This document shows positions 7,133 through 15,506 of a stretch of 28,084 nt of DNA, in pieces. The notes under the pieces were generated by a model. The model had not been told where the DNA came from, made no database searches, and was given only the letters and a program-made list of their open reading frames with translations. Source of the DNA: SIG452 sp045631485 (GTDB lineage Bacteria > Bacillota > Clostridia > UMGS1840); assembly GCA_045631485.1 (NCBI GenBank), contig JAZQUU010000006.1, positions 1 through 28,084 on the forward strand, written 5' to 3'. Positions within the stretch are counted from its first letter, which is position 1. Each line of letters opens with the position of its first letter. A program made the translations under genes and the position numbers.

Positions 7133-10100
7133 TTAGAACAGAGGAACTAAGTTTTCAGTCAGTAACATTGCTTTTACGTTACCGGTAGAAGCGTTCGGTA
7201 AGGATACGGAATATCCCTGAGCAGTACCTGCTGCCTGTTTGGTAGTGTCGATGGTTACTAAGTTAACCTGTACTAATTTGTTACCTGCATATTCTGCAAC
7301 GAACAAGGTTACGATTCCGTCATCAGCATTAGCAGCTTTCTTGTAGGTTACGGTAGCGGTATCACCGTTTAATGCAAAGCCGGTGAAGCCGTCTAAGAGA
7401 ATTGCATCATACTGAGCGGTGTAGGTAGCATCGCCGGTTACTGCAGCGATTTCACTATCCCAACCAGCGAAGGTGTAGGTATACTGAGCATCAGCTGCTT
7501 TATCGGTGGTGCCTTTGTAGGAAGGAGTAGCACCGTATGCATAGGTTTCGGTGGTGGTTACGCCATCCACAATCCAGGTAACGGTGTATTCATTCACGGT
7601 TGTGGTATACTGAGCGGTGTAGGTAGCATCACCGGTTACTGCAACGATTTCATTATCCCAACCTGCGAAGGTGTAGGTATACTGAGCATCAGCTGCCTTG
7701 TCGGTGGTGCCTTTGTAGGAAGGAACGGTGCCTTCTACATAGGTTTCAGTGGTGGTTACGCCGTCAACAATCCAGGTGATGGTGTATTCTGCGGGTTCTT
7801 CTTCAGTGATGATTAAATCACAGTTTACATAGTTTAACTGATCTTTGTATTCCTGTTCAAAGTCACCGGAGGTGTCGCCCGGAATGGGAGCGGTTTTGGA
7901 TAAACGCAAGGAGTAAACGATTGCAGTTTCGGTACCGTTATTGGTTAAGGTAAAGGTGTTGGTGCCTTTTCTTGCGTAGATGTATTCTACGTCGATGGTA
8001 CCGTCGTTTGCACCATTGTTGTTCCAACCATACTGTGCCTGATAAATTTCACCGTAGTAACCTAAATCAGATTCAATGGTGAAGAGGTTTTTGTTCTGGT
8101 CATCAATCTGCATCTGTAAGTAACGCAGACCGTTTTCATCCACATCAACAGTAATTACAACAGAGCTTCCTGCCGGCATGGTTACATAACCGTTACCTGC
8201 TTCAGCACCGCCTTCGTAAGAGGTGATGAAGTTATTGATGTTGGAAGAACCGTCGTTTCTACCTAAGTAAATGTGATTTGCCGGTAAGGGCAGAGTTGCA
8301 ACTTCTGCTTCTGCAATGTAATCAACACCCTGTTTAGCCAGTTCGGTGAAGGTTAAGGTTGCAGTGGTATCAGTAGTTTCAATAATGTTTGCACCTTTAA
8401 TCAGGTAGAAGTATTTTTCTGCACCTGCGCTTAAGGTTGCAATATGACCGGTTTCATTGGTAATGGTAACAGCTTTATCAGAAGTTACTTTATATGCACC
8501 GGTGTAGGGTGCGGTATAGGTAATGGTAGAAACCGGAGTGGGAGTTGCGGTAGGTTCAGGAGTGGTAGTAGGTTCAGGAGTAACGGGAGTTTCAGTTTTT
8601 ACTAAGGGTAAGTAATCTAAGGAAGCGGAAGCACCGTTTAAGTCTAATCTACCCATATCAATTGCAGATAAGATACAGTTGTTGGGACCAACTAACTCAA
8701 TGGTAATTACGTTTTTACCCGCTTTTAAGTAGATGGGCTGATCCTGATAATAACCGCTGGACCAACCGGTGCTGATCAGATTGTGTTCGGTGTAGTAACC
8801 GTCTTCGGTAGTTACTTTAATGGTAGTAGGACCATTGTTAGACATCCAAACGGTATATACCTGCATTGCATATACGCCGGTGTAGGGAACTTCGATTTCG
8901 TATTTACCCCAGTCTCCGGTAATCATGGTGAAGGAACCATCTGCATTGAAGGGAGAGCTGGAGGTTGCCTGATAGTCCACGCCTTCCACAGCGTTAGCGC
9001 CGTTGGTGAAGGTGGTCATTGCGTAGTTTTCGCCCACATAACCGTTCTTATGAGAGGTTAAGTCACCGAATCTACCGGTCCAAGCAGATGCATTACCGGA
9101 AATGGTGGGAGTTGCAGTAGGAGCCGGAGTAGCAGGAGCGGTGGTGGGAACGGGAGTTGCGGTAGGAGCGGTAGTAGGAGTCGGAGTTGCAGTCGGCAGG
9201 GGAGCATCGCCACCGGGGAGTCTGTCAGTCTGTTTTAACAGATAAGCAAAGTCCATGGAGTTGCCGCCGTCCATTCTACCGATATCGTAGTCTTTAATGT
9301 AGAAGGAAGTGGTACCGATGTTTTCAATGTAGAAAGTGTTGGTACCGGTGGTGAAGTAAATGGGCTGGTCCTGACCGGGGGTCATTCTGTTGGTCCAGGT
9401 ATTTGCTTCAGTAATTGCATAGTCACCGTAGTAACCTTTATCGGTGGTTACTCTAACTTTTGCAGTGCCGCTGATGGTAGGTAATCTCAGCTGGAATGCA
9501 TACACACCGGTGTAAGGAATATCAGTTACGGTAATAGTAGTAAATTCGCCGGGAGCTAAGGTTACTTCGGGTTCACCGTCGGAGGTGTAGCCATTGAAGT
9601 AGCCGTCCTGATCCTGAGCAGCGCCTACCCAAGTAGCCATTTTTTTCGCATCGTTCTTAGTGGGGGTAATACCTGCATCCACTAAATCCTGAGTAGCACC
9701 GAACTGAATGTCGGAAATGGTAGTAGCAGCGCTACCGGTGTTCTGTACTTTTACGGTAGCTTTGCCAACGGGCAGATAAATGATTTCATAATCTCCGTCG
9801 GTACCAGCAGTGTAGTACTGATCAGCAGTACCAACAGCCAGATCGCCGTAGTATTCGTCATTTGCCAGAATGTTTAAGGTGGTGTTGCCGCCGGAAGCTT
9901 TGACTTTTAAGTAGTATAAGCCATCGGTTGCAACGGGAACGTTGAAGGTTGCCCAACCGCCTGCTTCCATAGTGATTGCAGTGTTGTTCACGTTGGTTAC
10001 ACCCTCGTAGGTAGAAACGTTACCCCAGAAAGTACCTGCAGTACCCATTTTGGTAATTGCAGTGGTGGTGATTAACGCATTTTCTTCCGGTTCCAGACCG

Positions 10101-11998
10101 TCAACTCTCTTACAGAAGTCGAGGTAATCCATAGAATCGAAGCCGGTAGCATCCAGACGACCGAAGTCAAATTCGGAAATGGTGATGTTTGCACTACCAA
10201 CGTTTTCTACGTTAATAGTGTTGGTGCCTGCTTTAAAGTAAATCGCCTGGTCCTGATACATTGCAGGGTTGTTGGACCAACCGGTAGTGGTGAAGTAGTA
10301 ATCACCGTAGTAGTCGCCAACAGTTGCACGTAAGGTGGTGGGAGTACCGATGGATGCACATTTAATCTGCATACCATATACGCCGGTATAAGGAGCGTTC
10401 CAGGTGAAGCTTGCGGTAGCACCGGGAGCTAAGGTTAAGGAACCTGCAGCGTTTACTGCAAAGTCACCGTAGTAACCGTTGAAACCTTCCTGAACTTTTA
10501 CGTTACCGGTCCAGGTTAAGGGAACTAACGGATAGTCGCCGGTTGCCATGTAGTCTAATAATCTCTGAGGAACATAGAATCTGTTGTTGTAGGGTTCCCA
10601 AACAGCAATCTGACCACCTAAGTCAACTTTATCGCCGTTGATGGTTGCAACAGACTGGTTTGCTTCAATAGAAACGTTTACACCGCTGAATTTGAAAGTA
10701 GCGCAGGTGTTGGTAGCGCCGTTTTCATCAGTTTTGGGGGTGATGCTACCTTTGGAGGTAACGTTTACGAACAGTTCATCGGTAGCATCTGCTAAGTCTA
10801 AGCCTAAGCAGTCTGCAATCCAGGGAGCAATATCATCGTTATCGATAACATAGTTGGTGAAGTTGTTCATGTTACCCGGAGTAGAAGAAGTACCGGAAGG
10901 CATGGTGATGCCTGCGGGAGCATAAATACACAGGGGAACATTTCTTGCGGTATGGTCTTTGGAATCCCAGGTTAATGCGCTGGTGGGGTTCACACCGCTT
11001 CTGATCTGAGATACTGCGGTAGACTGATTTTTGATATTCATACCACCGGTATCGTGGTCAGCGGTCATAACAACAATGGTGTCGTTTCTGTTTTTAGCCC
11101 ATTCGATGGCCCATTTACAGGTTTCGTCCCATTCAATGTAGTCACCTACATTTTCTAATGCGTCGTTATCGTGTCCGCCGGTATCAATCATAGCTGCTTC
11201 AACCATTACTGCAAAACCTTCGCTGCTGCCGTCTAATGCGGTAATTGCAGCTTTGGTCATATCCAGTAAGTTTGCATCGGAAGCAGATTTTTTGATATCA
11301 AAGGGATGGGTGTAACCATTTAAGTTACTCCAGATTTTATCACCGTTTTTAACGTTTGCTAAATCGGTTTTGTTGTTCACAAATCTGTAGCCGCGCTGCT
11401 GAATCAGGGACTTCACATTGTTGAAGGAAGCAATTTCAATACCGGGACATAAGTTTACATCATAGTCCTGGTAAACTGCCTGTTCAGACATGGGGCGATA
11501 TACGCCACGGTTATAGTAGTGAGCAGTAAATGCAGCAGGAGTTGCGTGAGAGAATTCGTATTTGGATACAACACCTACACGTTTACCAGCAAGTTCTGCA
11601 GCTTCCAGGATGTTAGCTTTGGGGTTTAAGTAAGCATCCACACCAATGGAGTACAGACCTGCTTTATGGCCGGTTGCCAGAGCGGTACCGGATGCTGCAG
11701 AGTCAGTAACGGATGCACCTGCGGGATAGGTGGTTACACCTGCAATCAGGTAATCCTTGATGTACAACTTGTTGGTGGTTTGGGTGATGGCATTGGGGTA
11801 CACATTTTTGATACCGCCTGCCTGTTTTACGGCGTCAGCTAATTTGAAGGGTTCAAAACCTGCGCCGTCACCGATAATGTAGATTACGTTTTTCATCTTA
11901 CCGGTGTTTGCTGCTGATACGGAGGTAGCAGTCATGGAGAACATGGACACTACCATTGTGAGAGTCAACAGCAGAGAAAGAAGTTTTTTGAGTCTCAT
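7133..11998 (-). CDS. Secreted modular alkaline phosphatase, paralog 2
   Basis: A 1621-residue exoprotein, tandem paralog of the downstream phosphatase. Signal peptide 1-29 (cut after VSA). The active site is complete: IIGDGAG with D44, Ser100 in TDSAASG, R164, E267, D272/H276 (DTGGHDN), D314-H315 (ADHD) and H349 (DHTARN). After a short GDKVDLGGQ...YVPQRLL segment come about five beta-sandwich modules, several ending in a DxGRLD...MDYL signature, one TSDKAVTITNETGH module, Pro/Thr linkers, two nearly identical 66-residue InlB-type repeats, and the 85-residue LVPLF-ending domain. The order differs from paralog 1, and the InlB repeats are absent there, so modules have been shuffled. AAAGGAG precedes the ATG by 9 nt. 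The upstream region lacks the TTACAA repeats of paralog 1, so regulation probably differs. No wall-sorting motif is seen, so attachment is unexplained. Confidence 0.92.
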   Translation of the reverse strand: MRLKKLLSLLLTLTMVVSMFSMTATSVSAANTGKMKNVIYIIGDGAGFEPFKLADAVKQAGGIKNVYPNAITQTTNKLYIKDYLIAGVTTYPAGASVTDSAASGTALATGHKAGLYSIGVDAYLNPKANILEAAELAGKRVGVVSKYEFSHATPAAFTAHYYNRGVYRPMSEQAVYQDYDVNLCPGIEIASFNNVKSLIQQRGYRFVNNKTDLANVKNGDKIWSNLNGYTHPFDIKKSASDANLLDMTKAAITALDGSSEGFAVMVEAAMIDTGGHDNDALENVGDYIEWDETCKWAIEWAKNRNDTIVVMTADHDTGGMNIKNQSTAVSQIRSGVNPTSALTWDSKDHTARNVPLCIYAPAGITMPSGTSSTPGNMNNFTNYVIDNDDIAPWIADCLGLDLADATDELFVNVTSKGSITPKTDENGATNTCATFKFSGVNVSIEANQSVATINGDKVDLGGQIAVWEPYNNRFYVPQRLLDYMATGDYPLVPLTWTGNVKVQEGFNGYYGDFAVNAAGSLTLAPGATASFTWNAPYTGVYGMQIKCASIGTPTTLRATVGDYYGDYYFTTTGWSNNPAMYQDQAIYFKAGTNTINVENVGSANITISEFDFGRLDATGFDSMDYLDFCKRVDGLEPEENALITTTAITKMGTAGTFWGNVSTYEGVTNVNNTAITMEAGGWATFNVPVATDGLYYLKVKASGGNTTLNILANDEYYGDLAVGTADQYYTAGTDGDYEIIYLPVGKATVKVQNTGSAATTISDIQFGATQDLVDAGITPTKNDAKKMATWVGAAQDQDGYFNGYTSDGEPEVTLAPGEFTTITVTDIPYTGVYAFQLRLPTISGTAKVRVTTDKGYYGDYAITEANTWTNRMTPGQDQPIYFTTGTNTFYIENIGTTSFYIKDYDIGRMDGGNSMDFAYLLKQTDRLPGGDAPLPTATPTPTTAPTATPVPTTAPATPAPTATPTISGNASAWTGRFGDLTSHKNGYVGENYAMTTFTNGANAVEGVDYQATSSSPFNADGSFTMITGDWGKYEIEVPYTGVYAMQVYTVWMSNNGPTTIKVTTEDGYYTEHNLISTGWSSGYYQDQPIYLKAGKNVITIELVGPNNCILSAIDMGRLDLNGASASLDYLPLVKTETPVTPEPTTTPEPTATPTPVSTITYTAPYTGAYKVTSDKAVTITNETGHIATLSAGAEKYFYLIKGANIIETTDTTATLTFTELAKQGVDYIAEAEVATLPLPANHIYLGRNDGSSNINNFITSYEGGAEAGNGYVTMPAGSSVVITVDVDENGLRYLQMQIDDQNKNLFTIESDLGYYGEIYQAQYGWNNNGANDGTIDVEYIYARKGTNTFTLTNNGTETAIVYSLRLSKTAPIPGDTSGDFEQEYKDQLNYVNCDLIITEEEPAEYTITWIVDGVTTTETYVEGTVPSYKGTTDKAADAQYTYTFAGWDNEIVAVTGDATYTAQYTTTVNEYTVTWIVDGVTTTETYAYGATPSYKGTTDKAADAQYTYTFAGWDSEIAAVTGDATYTAQYDAILLDGFTGFALNGDTATVTYKKAANADDGIVTLFVAEYAGNKLVQVNLVTIDTTKQAAGTAQGYSVSLPNASTGNVKAMLLTENLVPLF
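7394..7789 (-). repeat. Two tandem 198-bp repeats encoding InlB-type domains
   Basis: Units 7592-7789 and 7394-7591 each encode 66 residues starting EY-T-I/V-TWIVDG and containing YTFAGWD and GDATYTAQY. This is the pattern of Listeria-Bacteroides (InlB B-repeat, Flg_new) beta-grasp repeats. The two copies differ at only a few bases, so the duplication is recent or maintained by gene conversion. Confidence 0.85.
9105..9200 (-). repeat. Low-complexity repeat encoding a Pro/Thr-rich linker
   Basis: The same GGAGTTGCGGTAGGAGC-type repeat as in paralog 1, here encoding about 30 residues of Pro, Thr and Ala between the third and fourth modules of paralog 2. A shorter one lies near 8530-8585. Confidence 0.8.
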
Positions 11999-12067
11999 AA
12001 GTTGGGTCTCCTTTCATGTTGTTTTATATTTTTATTTTTTTACTATATAGAATATGGGGGTGATTAC

Positions 12068-12073
12068 ATTATA
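12068..12073 (-). promoter_or_regulatory. Possible -10 box of phosphatase paralog 2
   Basis: TATAAT on the minus strand, about 70 nt before the ATG, is the best -10 match in the leader. No convincing -35 box lies 16-18 nt upstream, so the assignment is weak. The surrounding stretch 12000-12200 is A+T-rich and holds no gene. Confidence 0.3.
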
Positions 12074-12206
12074 CACCATTTAGAATGAAAAGAATATGAG
12101 AAAATCGGCAAAAATCAGTAAAAAAACATAAAAAATTCGTCAAAACAGTATTTTTTTCTTGTGAATTATTACCAAGAATTGATTTTTGTTAAAGATAACT
12201 TTTTGG

Positions 12207-12234
12207 AACCGAATTGTCAAACCTGCATACAATA
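12207..12234 (+). promoter_or_regulatory. SigK-like (mother-cell) promoter
   Basis: AACC at 12207-12210 and CATACAATA at 12226-12234, with 16 nt between the AC and the -10, fit the SigK consensus (AC, 16-17 nt, CATANNNTA). The -10 also fits SigE (CATACANT), but no SigE -35 is seen. The expected start is near 12242, about 55 nt before the Cys-rich gene. Confidence 0.55.
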
Positions 12235-12296
12235 AAAGTGAATCATGGATTTTTGCAAATATTTTGATGATTCAAAACAATCAAGGAGGATTTTAT

Positions 12297-13130
12297 ATGC
12301 CGAAAGAGTTTACCACCGGAAATATCCGCGATGCAGTTTGCATCCATACCGATAAGGTTTACGATGCCTGCAAGGATAAGGATTGCATCGCAGATGCCAG
12401 AGTTTATGTGACTCCTTGCGGTCAGGAGTTGATTGACCGCTCCATCAACATTAAGGTGAAAAAGGCGGAAATTATCTGGGTATATACCGATGTGGAGGAG
12501 GTACCCTTCAACCGCGGCTTCTATACCGTTGATTTAAAATATTTCTTCAAGGTTTACTTAGATGTATTCACCGGTGTGGGACGTCCGGTAACCGTGGAAG
12601 GATTAGCCACCTTTGATAAAAAAGTGATTCTGTTTGGTTCCGAAGGAAAATCCAAGAGCTTCACCTCAAAATACCGCCCCGACGAACGGGATATTCAGCT
12701 ATCTGTAAAAAACAATCTGCCTATGGCGATTGTGGATGTGGTAGAACCTATTGCCTTGTCTGCAAAAGTGGTGGAACGTCAGCAACATCATTGTTGTTGC
12801 GAAATGGATTGCTCCAGCTTACCCAGAGAAATCTGTTGTTGCTTTGATGATGAAATTATCGGAGAAGAACGGGATAAAAATGTGTATGTTACTTTGGGAT
12901 TGTTCTCAATCATTCGACTGGAAAGAAATGTGCAGCTGTTAGTGCCTGTTTACGATTTCTGTGTGCCCGATAAAGAATGTGTGGGAGCAACCGAGGATAA
13001 CCCCTGCGACTTGTTTGATAACATCAATTTCCCCGTGGATGAGTTTTTCCCGCCCAACGCCTGCAGCTTTGATAACAACACCTTATCCACTCCCCGTGAA
13101 ACCAATCAGAGAAACTGCGGCTGCAAATAG
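12297..13130 (+). CDS. Cys-rich conserved clostridial protein, possible spore coat component
   Basis: A 277-residue protein, soluble, without signal peptide. It opens with RDAVCIHTDKVYDACKDKDC and continues with a beta-rich stretch (KKAEIIWVYTDVEEVPFNRG, YFFKVYLDVFTG, VEGLATFDKKVILFGSEG). It contains clusters of Cys (HHCCCEMDC, EICCCFDD) and ends in NCGCK. I recognise this as a family common in Clostridia and normally annotated as hypothetical. The ATG at 12297 follows AAGGAGGA by 6 nt; the frame stays open further upstream to 12186, but that start would lie before the promoter. Cys clusters, a SigK-like promoter and a Cys-rich tail together suggest a coat or exosporium protein crosslinked by disulfides or binding metal. 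That role is inference; the gene itself is certain. Confidence 0.85.
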   Translation: MPKEFTTGNIRDAVCIHTDKVYDACKDKDCIADARVYVTPCGQELIDRSINIKVKKAEIIWVYTDVEEVPFNRGFYTVDLKYFFKVYLDVFTGVGRPVTVEGLATFDKKVILFGSEGKSKSFTSKYRPDERDIQLSVKNNLPMAIVDVVEPIALSAKVVERQQHHCCCEMDCSSLPREICCCFDDEIIGEERDKNVYVTLGLFSIIRLERNVQLLVPVYDFCVPDKECVGATEDNPCDLFDNINFPVDEFFPPNACSFDNNTLSTPRETNQRNCGCK

Positions 13131-13205
13131 CAGGGAATTACTTCGGTTCGGTTTGCTGATTCAAAAGCTTTTTCCTGATTTCCAAAAGACTATTGCACCA
13201 ATGAC

Positions 13206-13232
13206 AAAAAAGAGGCTTCAAGCCTCTTTTTT
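13206..13232. terminator. Bidirectional intrinsic terminator
   Basis: AAAAAAGAGGCTT and AAGCCTCTTTTTT form a symmetric A-stem-T hairpin between the convergent Cys-rich gene and the phosphatase gene. The stop codon of the minus-strand gene lies in the T run. Confidence 0.9.
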
Positions 13233-13686
13233 ATTGCAAATATCCAAGATGTTTTAAAAGTCCATTGCAACCTGCCAGAACGTCACGGTAGGTATCATCG
13301 AAATTGCCGGTGTACCAGGGGTCTGCAATGTCACCACCACCTGCAAAATTCAAAAGTTTCTTCACTTTTCCAAGAGAATCCGAACCGATGATGCGATTTA
13401 AATTTTTCACATTCCACGAGTCCATTAAGAGAATATAATCGTAGGTTTCATAATCGGCTTTGGTAAATTGAACGGCATATTTTCCATCGGTGAAAATTCC
13501 GTATTCCTTTAGCTTCTTTTTGGTTCCGGGGTGAACGGGATTTCCGATTTCTTCCCGACTTGTTGCCGAAGATTTAATATCAAATTTCTCAGCGATTCCA
13601 AGCTTTTTTACCATATCTTTTAACACGAATTCCGCCATAGGGCTTCTGCAGATATTGCCGTGGCAGACAAACATAATTTTGATCAT
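13231..13686 (-). CDS. Low-molecular-weight protein tyrosine phosphatase
   Basis: A 151-residue cytosolic enzyme of the LMW-PTP family (arsenate-reductase-like fold), the usual length. The P-loop VCHGNICRSPMAE gives the CX5R active site with C8 and R14 and the following Ser. The general acid Asp lies in the DPWYTGNFDDTY segment near the C-terminus (DPxY). Family members remove phosphate from Tyr in capsule/exopolysaccharide regulators (Wzb-type) or from Arg (YwlE-type). The bulky Ile at position 13 of the P-loop is the feature usually used to separate these groups, but I would not assign the substrate from that. GGGAGG lies 12 nt before the ATG. The gene is monocistronic with its own promoter, and diverges from the amidohydrolase operon. 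Confidence 0.92.
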   Translation of the reverse strand: MIKIMFVCHGNICRSPMAEFVLKDMVKKLGIAEKFDIKSSATSREEIGNPVHPGTKKKLKEYGIFTDGKYAVQFTKADYETYDYILLMDSWNVKNLNRIIGSDSLGKVKKLLNFAGGGDIADPWYTGNFDDTYRDVLAGCNGLLKHLGYLQ

Positions 13687-13724
13687 TTTTTTGGATACCT
13701 CCCGATTTTTGTACGCATAAAGAT

Positions 13725-13753
13725 ATCATAACACAATTTTTCTGCCTTTACAA
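13725..13753 (-). promoter_or_regulatory. Sigma-A promoter of the tyrosine phosphatase gene
   Basis: On the minus strand TTGTAA (13748-13753), 17 nt, then TATGAT (13725-13730) with a TGT extended -10. It lies about 40 nt before the start codon. Confidence 0.7.
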
Positions 13754-13771
13754 GTGTCAACCTAAAATCAA

Positions 13772-13800
13772 TTGACAAAAATATCGGTTTATGATATGAT
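13772..13800 (+). promoter_or_regulatory. Sigma-A promoter of the amidohydrolase operon
   Basis: TTGACA (13772-13777), exactly 17 nt, TATGAT (13795-13800). It is back to back with the minus-strand promoter at 13725-13753, the two separated by 18 bp. Confidence 0.88.
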
Positions 13801-13839
13801 AAATTTCAATATGATAAGAAAATGCGGAGGGACAACGCT

Positions 13840-15492
13840 ATGAAAATTTTAGATATGCATATTCACGCCTGGGGCACTAGGCCCGACCCCGATGATTTGA
13901 TTGCCAAGATGGAACAAGCAGGGGTTTGGGGCGGTTGTGTGATGTCGTACAGACCAAAAGAGGCCGACCCCGTAAACGGCCTTGATTTTGATGCCAGAGT
14001 TGAGGAAGCACTTGCATGGTGCAAAGGCTATGAGGGACGCTTGTTTCCCGTGGTGTGGATTCATCCCAAAGAAGAAAATTTATGTGAAAATGTGAAAAAA
14101 GCGGTGGCGCAAGGCATCTGCGGATTTAAAATCATCTGCCATAATTTTTATGTGTATGAAGAAGATTGTATGCAGGTGCTTCGTACCATTGCGGACTTAA
14201 ATGTACCCGTGTTTTTCCATTCGGGAATTTTGTGGGACGGAACCGATTCTTCCAAGCATAACCGCCCCGTTCATTGGGAAGTGCTATCTCAAATTCCCGG
14301 TCTTCGGTTTTCGTTGGGACATTGTTCCTGGCCCTGGATTGATGAATCCTTTGCGGTATACGGGCAGTTTTTAAATGCCAAAGGACACGGAAACCCTGCA
14401 GAAATGTTTATGGATACCACCCCGGGAACTCCCGTGATTTACAGAAAAGACCTTCTTTTTAAACTGTTTTGCGGCGGATATGACACAGGTCACAACATCT
14501 TGTTCGGTTCCGATTGCTTTGCCCACGATTATAAGCCGAACTGGGCAAAACAATGGTTGGATATTGACGGGGAACTGATGCGAGAATTCGGTGTCCGCAA
14601 AGAAATTTTTGAGAATATTTATTATCATAATGTACTGAGATTTTTAGGAAAGGGAGCTTCGGTTGAGCATTCCATTCCCGTGCCGGATGATGCAGGCGGT
14701 TGCACCAGTACTAATCCCGAAGTGCCCGGCATTCTCAAAAAATGGTATGAAAAATTATTGTTTCCCAAATACTTTGATGAAGAATTTTATCGTGCGGTAA
14801 AAGAAATTCCCGTTTCCGATGCGCTGACCTGCGAGAATTACAAAACGGATTGCCGGGATGGAAAACGAAATTTATTATCCGCTCTGTTTTTAGCGGAATC
14901 ATTGTGCGAACAATATGGGGAAAGAGGATTATCCCAAGAAATTTTATTGGATTCTCTTTCCGATATTCTCACCTATACCCACATTTTCAGCGACTTGAAA
15001 AATGAGCTTTCTTTGGGCAGAATGGATTGGATTTTACGAATTTTAAAGGGAGAAATCATCCGATTCGGACGGCTTCAGTTTGCTTTGGAGCCTTCCGTGG
15101 TTGAGATTCCCGAAAAAGGCGTAAAAGCAGGGGATAGTGTGTTAAGATGCTATATTCCCCGCGGTGAAAAGTTAACCAAAGAGGCGGTGCTTGCATCCGT
15201 ACAACAAGCAAAAGCATTTTTCGGAGATTATCCCGTGGTGGTAACCTCCTGGCTTTTAGATGAAACATTGGCGGAATTGTTGCCCGAAAATAGCAATATT
15301 TTAGTATTCCAATCGATGTTTCAAACGGTGACAAAGGAAGAATCCGATGCGATTTTACGCTATGTGTTCCGTTGGAATACCAATCGTTTCAGCGTGAAAT
15401 ACGTATCTTCCTATAATGCCTTTTCCGAAGCAGTTAAGCAGGCAGCTTTATCCGGTAAAACATTCTATGAAGTAACGGGATATTTACAATAA
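13840..15492 (+). CDS. Amidohydrolase fused to a GNAT-like acyltransferase domain
   Basis: A 550-residue protein in two parts. Residues 1 to about 275 are a metal-dependent TIM-barrel hydrolase of the amidohydrolase-2 type: HxH at H7/H9, H127 (FFHSG), H161 (LGHC) and D225 (FGSDC), the expected metal and catalytic set. Residues about 300-550 (LLSALFLAESLCEQYG, LSDILTYTH, FGRLQFALE, YIPRGEKLT, SWLLDETLAELLP, NILVFQSMFQ) resemble the GNAT-like N- and C-terminal domain pair annotated in clostridial 'acyltransferase domain-containing' proteins, which normally stand alone. The ATG at 13840 follows CGGAGGG by 8 nt; the ATG at 13822 has no ribosome site. First gene of a three-gene operon with the FliB-like and corrinoid adenosyltransferase genes. 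The substrate is unknown; a deacylase/acyltransferase pair is one reading. The hydrolase call is firm, the second domain likely. Confidence 0.82.
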   Translation: MKILDMHIHAWGTRPDPDDLIAKMEQAGVWGGCVMSYRPKEADPVNGLDFDARVEEALAWCKGYEGRLFPVVWIHPKEENLCENVKKAVAQGICGFKIICHNFYVYEEDCMQVLRTIADLNVPVFFHSGILWDGTDSSKHNRPVHWEVLSQIPGLRFSLGHCSWPWIDESFAVYGQFLNAKGHGNPAEMFMDTTPGTPVIYRKDLLFKLFCGGYDTGHNILFGSDCFAHDYKPNWAKQWLDIDGELMREFGVRKEIFENIYYHNVLRFLGKGASVEHSIPVPDDAGGCTSTNPEVPGILKKWYEKLLFPKYFDEEFYRAVKEIPVSDALTCENYKTDCRDGKRNLLSALFLAESLCEQYGERGLSQEILLDSLSDILTYTHIFSDLKNELSLGRMDWILRILKGEIIRFGRLQFALEPSVVEIPEKGVKAGDSVLRCYIPRGEKLTKEAVLASVQQAKAFFGDYPVVVTSWLLDETLAELLPENSNILVFQSMFQTVTKEESDAILRYVFRWNTNRFSVKYVSSYNAFSEAVKQAALSGKTFYEVTGYLQ

Positions 15493-15506
15493 AAACGGAG
15501 CAGAAA

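Noticed and set aside
12751..13257. Additional open frames overlapping the Cys-rich gene and its terminator
   Set aside because: No ribosome sites; they run through the terminator hairpin and give unlikely protein composition.
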